Assembly: GCA_025084515.1 (NCBI GenBank)
Contig: JAJAGP010000184.1
Location: 496,001-560,000 of the forward strand
DNA length: 64,000 bases
Origin: Ancistrus triradiatus
Taxonomy: Eukaryota > Chordata > Actinopteri > Siluriformes > Loricariidae
Reading direction: 5' to 3'
Below the pieces are notes generated by a model that was not told the origin of the DNA, ran no database searches, and saw only the letters and a list, made by a program, of their open reading frames with translations. Within the stretch, counting starts at the first letter, position 1. The number at the start of each line of letters is the position of its first letter. The position numbers and the translations under genes are program-made. Shown here one piece after another: positions 57,274 to 64,000 of the stretch.

Positions 57274-58635
57274 CAGTGGTGCTTGAAAGTTTGTGAACTC
57301 TTTAGAAATTTCTATATTTCTGCATAAATATGACCTAAAACATCATCAGATTTTCCCACAAGTCCTAAAAGTAGATAAAGAGAACCCAGATAAACAAATG
57401 AGACAAAAATATTATACTTGGTCATTCATTTATTGAGGAAAATGATCCAATATTACATATTAGTGAGTGGCAAAAGTATCTGAATTTGAAGGTGAAGTTA
57501 GAGTCAGGTGTTTCAATCAATGGGATGCCAATCAGGTGTGAGTGGGCACCCTGTTTTAATTAAAGAACAGGGATCCATCAAAGTCTGCTCTTCACAACAC
57601 ACGTCTGTGGAAGTGTATGATGGCACGAACAAAGGAGATTTCTGAGGAGCTCAGAAAAAGAGTTGTTGATGCTCATCAGGCTAGAAAAGGTTACAAAACC
57701 ATCTCTAAAGAGTTTGGACTCCACCAATCCACAGTCAGACAGATTGTGTACAAAAGGAGGAAATTCAAGACCATTGTTACCCTCCCCAGGAGTGGTCAAC
57801 CAACAAAGATCACTCCAAGAGCAAGGCGTGTAATAGCTGGTGAGGTCACAAAGGAGCCCAGGGTAACTTCTAAGCAACTGAAGGCCTCTCTCACATTGGC
57901 TAATGTTAATGTTCATGAGTTCCACCATCAGAAGAACGCTGAACAACATGGTGTTGCATTGCAGGGCTGTAAGGGAGAAAAGCCACTGCTCTCCAAAAGA
58001 TCATTGCTGCTCGTCTGCAGTTTGCTAAAGATCACGCGGACGAGCCAGAAGGCTATTGGAAGAAATGTTTTGTGGATTGGATGAGGCCAAAAATAGAACT
58101 TTTTGGTTTAAAAGAAAAGCGTTATGTTTGGAGAACGGAAAACACTGCATGTCCAGCATAAGAACCTTATCCCATCTGTGAAACCATGGTGGTGGTAGGA
58201 TCATGGTTTTGGGACTGTTTTTGCTGCATCTGGGCAGGACGGCTTGCCATCATTGATGGAACAATTGAATTCTGAATTGATATCAGAGAATTCTAAAGGA
58301 AAATGTCAGGACATCTGTCCATGAACTGAATCTCAGGAGAAGGTGGGGTCATGCAGCAAGACAACGACCCTAAGCACACAAGCCGTTCTACCAAAGAATG
58401 GTTAATGGTTAAATGCTGCACGGGGGGGGTCACACCAGAAACTGAAAGCAAAGGGGTCACATACTTTTGCCACTCACTAATATGTAATATGGGATCATTT
58501 CGCTAATAAATAAATTTATCAAGTATAATATTTATTTGGTCTCATTTGTTGTAAACTGGGTTCTCTTTATCTTGTGTGAAAAGCTTTGATGATGTTGTAG
58601 GTATATTTTTGCAGAAAATATAGAAATGTATATGT
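57274..58635 (+). mobile_element. Tc1-like transposon, degraded
   Basis: It starts at TA (57272-57273) with cagtggtgcttgaaagtttg. The ~200-bp left inverted repeat is mirrored by 58455-58629 (ending 'tttgcagaaaatatagaaat'); the outermost ~35 bp of the right repeat are missing. It encloses a broken transposase gene. Between 'accaaagaatggttaatgg' (58395) and 'ggggtcacaccag' (58427) the C-terminal coding part is deleted. Confidence 0.92.
57617..58420 (+). pseudogene. Tc1-like transposase pseudogene
   Basis: Family role: cut-and-paste transposase with two N-terminal helix-turn-helix DNA-binding motifs and a DDE catalytic domain. Seen: an open frame at 57617-58084 starting MMARTKEISEELRKRVV, with the HTH phrases KTISKEFGLHQSTV and TLPRSGQPTKI. 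After about residue 105 the sequence leaves the family pattern through small indels, and a stop follows at residue 155. Catalytic-domain pieces continue in shifted frames: 'aagacaacgaccctaagcac' near 58360 encodes the second catalytic Asp motif (QDNDPKH). The segment holding the third acidic residue is deleted. The product cannot be active. Confidence 0.92.
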
Positions 58636-58639
58636 ATAT

Positions 58640-59724
58640 AGGCGATGCTCAATTGTAACCACAGTCCTGTTTGTTTCAGGGTGTCCTATAAAACTGCACG
58701 TTTTTCTGGATTGTCTGGAGACTAACCGTTTGGCAGGATGGGTTCTACTGACTCCCCAGTGACTCTCACTATCACACGAGTAGAGATTTCTGCTTCCAAC
58801 AAGTCAGTTCATCAGCTATCTGCCACGCTGTGCTTAAACAAAGTCCAGAACGTTTTTCTCTTTCCTAGTCCTCCTCCTCCTCCAAAGCTGTGGATGACTG
58901 TTCTAATTTCCGGAGCGAAAAAAAGACCCTAAACACACTTGCTGCATAAAACCAATTAGCCAGATACAAAACGAGTCACACCTCGAGGTAAAACGCGAAA
59001 TTTTCTGTAATCGTTCCTGTCCATTCGGATTTTTAATTTTTGTTTTTTTTCCGTTTAGCGTGATGAGATCCTTAAGGAAGTGGGGCTGCTGGAATTTGCT
59101 TCACCTCACAGCTGTGTGGGATGTTTAAACCAGCACGTCGAGGTTAATTGGATTAATTTAAGTGCTTGCGAAACCCCTCGTGGGCAAACAACCCACAGCG
59201 AGGAAGGTGTGTCGGGCTAAACAGCCGAGCTGATGAGCTTCTGGATGCTTCGCTGCTGTCTGATACGTACCTGTAGCATCGCTAATTTATAACCCGAGGT
59301 GCTTATGAACGGCGGCGGCGGAGCCGGGACGTACGCGCCGTGGCTAGCGCTGGCTGCTGGAGACTAATTAGCGTGATTTAATTTGCCTTGCCCAGCGTCC
59401 CAAAGGTATCGTGGTGTTGAAATCATTGTCCCTGTTACAGCCATAGAAACTTAACCATGCGTTCTTTAATTAGCGTTTGGGTAACTGGCAGACGTCTTCA
59501 GGGGTTAAACTAATGTTCAGAAGAATTAACGCATGTTCGCCATGTCTGTGTGGGTTTGCTTCGTTTTCATACCACGTTCCGAAGAAAACCGCCATCTCCA
59601 AAGTCCCCAGAGTGAGTAACTGTAGGGGTGCCTTGAAAACGACTGGCACCCTCTCCTGGACTTTTTTTTGCAAACCCGCCGGAGTAAATGAACGGCTCGT
59701 CAACATCTGGAATGCCTCTTCAGT
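58640..59724. other. Unique intronic DNA
   Basis: 59290-59345 has 'ggcggcggcggagccgggacg', and 59355-59390 has 'gactaattagcgtgatttaatttg'. No exon was recognised. Confidence 0.45.
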
Positions 59725-59935
59725 TTTACTCAAGTCAGATATATTTAGACACGGCTTTTTAAAACCGAGCATTGTCTCAAAGCAGCTATAAGCAGATCCA
59801 CAGCCCTAAATGAACAAACCAAGTGAGATAGTGGCAAGGAAAAACACCCGAAATGTTATGATTAAGAAACCTCGTTAGGACCAAGACTCAAAGAGAGACC
59901 AAACCTGCATAAGCAGCCTGGATGGTGTATGTACG
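59725..59935 (+). repeat. 'aaagcagcta / gcaaggaaaaac' dispersed repeat
   Basis: 'gtcagatatatttagacacggctttttaaaaccgagcattgtctcaaagcagc', then 'gtggcaaggaaaaacacccgaaatg'. This is the fullest copy of the family seen at 5.7, 12.4, 37.4 and 49.0 kb. Confidence 0.75.
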
Positions 59936-60650
59936 AATTAAACAAACTAGTAAAATAAATACATAAAATAATCTATTAATAAAATGTTGTATTAAAATGA
60001 ATAAATATTAAGAGTGAACATGTTTAAAAAATATAATAATTAAAATAAAATATGTAGAATATGTAATATGTAAATAAATAATCTGAGCTAAATATAAAAC
60101 TTAAAAGAGAAAACATATTTAAATAAAATATAATAAATAACAGAAAATATACAGTAATAAATTATTATATATATTATAGAATCGCAGTGTTGAAGGCAGT
60201 AAACGTTAACGTTTCATTTTTTTTTGTTAATAAAGTTACCTAAGTAATAAGATTATATTAATAAATAAACAGATAGTAAACAGAAGTGAAATAAATGAAT
60301 AAAATAATCTAATATATTAATAAAATATTTTTTAAATAAATAAATATTAACAGAGAACATACTTAAAATATATAATAAATAAACTAAAATATATTTTGTA
60401 GAATTATATGTAATATGAAAATAAATAAACAGAAGCTAAAAATAAAAAGACAAAACATTGAAATAAAATATAATAAATTACAGAAAAAAAAATATATATA
60501 TATACACTATAATAAATTATAGAGAATTCAATATTATGAAGAGTATAATAAAATAGAGAAAATAAAACTATTTAAAACAATTAAAACAACAGTACATGTA
60601 AGTGCCGTCTGAGGTCTTAAGAACTGTAATAGCAAATAAAAACTGTATTA
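59936..60650. repeat. AT-rich low-complexity block
   Basis: Degenerate 'aataaatattaa', 'aaaatataataaat' and 'aacagaaaat' sequence, with a TATATATATATA run near 60493-60504. It follows the dispersed repeat just as at 12.6 kb. Confidence 0.9.
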
Positions 60651-60777
60651 TATACATCTTATTCACGACTGAATGACAGAAAACTCTTATGAGGGAATTG
60701 CAGTGTTGTTGTTGTTTTTGTTTTCGGTAAGTGTTTCAAGTTACATAGAAGATCCTTAATAGAAGAAACTAAATGTT

Positions 60778-60855
60778 TTAATATTTTATACACCTGTGGA
60801 AACTGGACTGAATGAAACACCTGAGGTGTGTCCCAATACTTTTGTCCTTGTAGTG
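60778..60855 (+). mobile_element. Right end of the second Tc1-like family
   Basis: 'tatacacctgtggaaactggactgaatgaaacacctgaggtgtgtcccaatacttttgtccttgtagtg' abuts TA at 60856-60857. It supplies the terminal motif found in the minisatellites. Confidence 0.85.
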
Positions 60856-61014
60856 TAGTTACCTGTGGTAGTTCAGAACTGAATGCTACTATTAACACAT
60901 ACAGTTTGATCCTCCTTACTTTTGGGAACCCTAGCTCATAAGGTTATGAAACACTGAGTGTGTGTAGAGTTGGCCCTGAACCGATCATGATTGATTGGTG
61001 CTTTTCCCGAGTCC

Positions 61015-61320
61015 TACCTCTCCAGCCTTGAATCGTCCTGAGCCGATAAATCAAAGCTCTCATAACGAGGAGTGAGCCTTGACCCCGGACAGGTCCACTG
61101 ACCGGGACAGAGTGTGACTGAGCTCTGTGATGGAACTTCTTTGGTAGAACATCACACTCTTTGGATCCGATTATGGTGACCAGGCACTTACACTGGCACA
61201 AGGGGAGAACATACAAACTCCTCACTGAGTCCAGAGTCTGGAACGGGAATCGAACTGGTGATCTTCGGAGCTGTGAGGTGACAGCGCTAAACACTTGCTC
61301 TTGATAACCATGTGACACCA
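61015..61320 (-). repeat. tRNA-derived SINE, 'gggtggcac' family, minus strand
   Basis: On the minus strand: tggtgtcacatggttatcaa, 'tagcgctgtcacctcacagctcc', 'agttcgattcccgttccagactctg', 'gagtttgtatgttctccccttgtg'. A nearly complete but diverged copy. Confidence 0.8.
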
Positions 61321-61499
61321 AGTTAGAACTTTACCTTACAGATGTGGAACTAACGCAATCAGGACTAATAATGTGGTCAGTAATCATTAGGAACTGGGAA
61401 CATTATGTCCAGAACCTGTCCTGTAGTTTGACAGGGACTCAAACACCTTCAGGATCTCACAGATTTTTTAGACACAAACACATAAATAAACTTTTTTTC

Positions 61500-62700
61500 C
61501 CACTGGTTAATCATGAACCAGCAGGAACTTTTTCAGGAACTATTTCAGGAAGTTATATCACAGTCCCTTTCAGTCAGGTTCTTTTCGTATCTTTGGAGTC
61601 TTTTTCAGAACTCTTTCAGGGAGTTTTTAGTGCTCAGTGTAGGCGATTCTCATTTATATTTTGTTTACGCATCAGCTTTGTGTCGGATGTTTCTACAAAA
61701 TATCCTTAGGAGAAATCAAAGGAAACAAAAAGGTGATATATTTGTGATTGCAGGAGCCAAAATTGAGGTTGTCTCAAAGTTTATTGGTTATAAGCCCAGT
61801 AGGATTTAGAAATTGCTAAAGGTTTTGAAGGAGATGTTTTGAATCTTCTCAGGATTGTCTAAACCAAAGAAATGTTTAGGTTTGAGAGTTCTGTTGTTTC
61901 TCTGCGGAAAATAAACGTGAGAATCAAGACAGTCTTTATTCAGACTCACATTTGCAGGAACGTAACCAGGCGTTGTGCAAAGAGAATATCTCAGGAACCA
62001 TTTCAAAAAATGATGAAGCTTTTGAAAAAGCAGTTTTATGGTTTCTGGAGTCTTTCAGTTCCTCAGGATTCTCTAAACCAAAGAAATCGTTGAAGAGAAA
62101 TGTTGAAGTTTGAGAGCAGTGTTGTTTCTCTGCAGAAAATAAACATGAGAATCAAGACATCAGATCTGAACACAAAGTCTTTATTCAGACCCACTCTTTA
62201 TTGTTGAGCATCCAGAGCCTATTCCAAGAAAATATGGTTTTCTTCAGGAACTCAGGAACCATTTCAGAAGTTGATTTACCAAAGAAACTGCTGGTTTCTT
62301 CTCAGGATTGTCTAAACCAAAGAAAGAGTGAGAAATGTTTGAGTTAAGTTTGAGAGCTTAGTTTTTCCTGCTGCATGTAAACAAAAATGAAGATGTTGCC
62401 AGATCTGAGCACTTTGTGAATCTTTCGAGATCTTTGCTTTTTATAACTGTAAAGGGAGACCTGTGTGAGATTATTTATAGATGAGCCATAATGCTCTTGA
62501 GAAGATCCTGAGAGATGGGAGACCAAAAAGTCTCATGTTTGTCTAGGAGGCGCTGCAGATATATTAAGGATTTTCATTTTGTTTCGTGTCCTGTGGAATT
62601 AAAGGAATGAGACAACTTTCTGAAGAATTCATTACCCTCAAGAATTAAGGAACTTTTTCCAGAACTCTATTAGAACCCTTTTCCACATTGTGATTCACAT
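61500..62700 (+). repeat. 'caggaac'-rich degenerate repeats with a 214-239-bp tandem
   Basis: 'caggaact', 'tttcagga' and similar recur throughout. Larger copies begin at 'caggattgtctaaaccaaag' (61850), 'caggattctctaaacc' (62064) and 'caggattgtctaaacc' (62303). Each of the first two is followed by 'gtttgagag', 'gttgtttctctgc' and 'aaaataaac', then 'gagaatcaagaca' and 'tctttattcaga'. Confidence 0.75.
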
Positions 62701-63239
62701 CCCGGAGTGTAAAACGATAACCGTGATTAAATCGGCAGGTTTAGAGGCCCACACCTCCAATCTTATCTCTTTTATTGGAACAACAGACTTCTGAAGAAGC
62801 ATCGACCCTGCTGGACCACACAGGAGAGTCTGGGTCTTACGCTTTGATCTTCCTCGCTACGCAGCGTTGTGTTTGATCTCTGTCTGGATAGAGGCCTTTT
62901 TTAACGAGGTTATTACTATCACTCGGTTCTGAGGCTCCTGCGATCGATAGACGGCAGATCTGTGATTAGGGGTTTGCGTGGCCTTAAGACAGTACTGTAA
63001 TTAACATTCGTTAGGTGGATGAATATGTTTTATCATCCGGCCCCGTTAATGCTTTTTAAATGCGCTGTTTTGTTTATGTCTGTAATTCGGCGCACTAATG
63101 ATAAACATCATTACCAGCATTCAGGGTGATAATGCAGGTGATGGCGCCCATTATGTATAAGGTCAAGTGTATTGAGTGCGTCGCGTCCCAGGCTAGAAAA
63201 TGATAGCGGTGATTAAAACAGCTTTTCTCTAGCCACGTG
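62701..63239. other. Unique intronic DNA with a conserved-looking stretch
   Basis: 63040-63190 ('cactaatgataaacatcattacc', 'aggtgatggcgcccattatg', 'ataaggtcaagtg') is balanced and repeat-free, with homeodomain-like and AGGTCA-like motifs. Confidence 0.4.
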
Positions 63240-64000
63240 CAAACGCTGACTGAAGGAAGCATTTCAGGAACTCGGGGAACGTTTCCTGCTTGAATAAACT
63301 CTCAGTATCTTCTCAGGAACCTTCTCAGGATCATTAGGAACCTTTTCAGCAACTCACAGGCTTCTTGAAGAACTCAGGAACTTATGAAGGAATCAGCAAA
63401 GCTGAAGCTCAGGAATATAATTTTTTTTTAAATAAACCCATTCGGTATTTCAGGAACACTTTCAATTTTCATCTCACAGACCTTTTGGGAACTCAGGATC
63501 ATTCTGTCAAAAAGTAAGGATGTTTTCAGGAAATCAAGAATTGTTTTCAGAACGCAGGAACCTCTTTAGGAACCCAGGATTTCTTCCAGGACCCTAAAAG
63601 CTTTTCAGGAACTTTCATCAGGAACACAGAAGTTGGAATGATCTTTCCAGAACATTGTTAGATCTGAACTCACCCTTTCACAACCTCAGAAACAACATTT
63701 CAGAATATTTTAGGACTATAAAAACATTTTCAAGAACTTTGCAATCCTTTATAGAAATTCGGCAACTTTTTTACAGTTTCAAAAGCTTTTCCAAAGCGTC
63801 CCTTTTGCAGGAACAAAGGAACATTTTAATTTTTGAAAAAACCACTTCATTTTTTTAAGAGCGTCCTCAAGAAGAACACTTTCATTTTTCATCTCACAGA
63901 CATTTTGAGGAACTCAGGACCTTTCTATTAAAAGTATGGATGCTTTCAGGAAATCAAGAATCATTTTATGAATGCAAGAACCTCTTTAGGAACCCAGGAT
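63240..64000 (+). repeat. 'caggaac' degenerate repeats with a 420-bp duplication
   Basis: 63455-63580 and 63875-64000 align at a constant 420-bp offset: 'aacactttca', 'tttcatctcacaga', 'ttttcaggaaatcaagaat', 'cctctttaggaacccaggat'. The second copy runs off the window. Confidence 0.85.

Larger units (their letters stand above)
43266..64000 (+). other. Intron 2 of unc5a (partial), inferred
   Basis: The next UNC5 exon should encode the second half of Ig1, with a conserved Tyr-Trp-Cys-Gln-Cys motif. No such sequence was found on the + strand to the window end, so the intron continues past 64000. Its content is itemised separately. Confidence 0.7.

Noticed and set aside
1..64000. LINE or retroviral coding sequence (reverse transcriptase, gag, env)
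   Set aside because: Looked for reverse-transcriptase, integrase and envelope-type motifs in the longer open frames on both strands and found none; only SINE tails related to L2-type LINEs are present.

Overview
The window looks like non-coding chromosomal DNA of a ray-finned fish, most likely a teleost. The evidence is spliced gene structure with long introns, many long (GT)n microsatellites, tRNA-headed SINEs whose 3' tails are of the kind shared by fish SINEs and L2-like LINEs, internally deleted Tc1-like elements, hAT-type MITEs and several large minisatellites. There are no bacterial-style operons, no rRNA, no intact tRNA gene and no CRISPR array.

Only one protein-coding segment is supported: a 222-bp internal exon at 43044-43265 (+). 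It encodes the mature N-terminus and the start of the first Ig domain of a netrin receptor of the UNC5 family, best matching UNC5A. Everything to its left is read as intron 1 (at least 43 kb) and everything to its right as intron 2 (at least 20.7 kb). Neither the signal-peptide exon nor the next Ig exon was found.

Layout. 1-9 kb: a 22-bp AT-rich array, a TA-flanked MITE (850-1219), SINE pieces, (GT)n tracts and two decayed Tc1-like copies. 9-15 kb: dispersed DNA repeats, an AT-rich low-complexity block and a tRNA-derived SINE. 16.3-17.4 kb: a minisatellite with a 32-bp unit, part of it organised as exact 96-bp trimers. 18-27 kb: dispersed repeats, CpG-retaining unique segments and AT-rich blocks. 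27.5-28.8 kb: a 30-bp minisatellite abutting a SINE. 29-39 kb: mostly unique intron with SINE and DNA-repeat fragments. 39.0-40.3 kb and 43.6-44.4 kb: two arrays of one degenerate ~95-bp satellite either side of the exon, the first split by a hAT-like MITE with a target-site duplication. 42.1 kb: a second hAT-like MITE. 46-48 kb: AT-rich and (ATT)n sequence. 49 kb: a second array of the 'gtcccaatactttt' minisatellite. 51.4-53.2 kb: a 1.7-kb minisatellite of 33-36-bp units with nested higher-order duplications. 57.2-58.6 kb: the best-preserved Tc1-like transposon, inserted into the end of another one. 61.5-64 kb: a diverged 'caggaac'-rich region with an exact-offset 420-bp duplication.

No gene system other than the UNC5 exon is visible. 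The most interesting material is repeat biology: a minisatellite that seems to descend from a transposon terminus, higher-order minisatellite structure, nested insertions with readable target-site duplications, and long spurious reading frames created by repeat units lacking stop codons.
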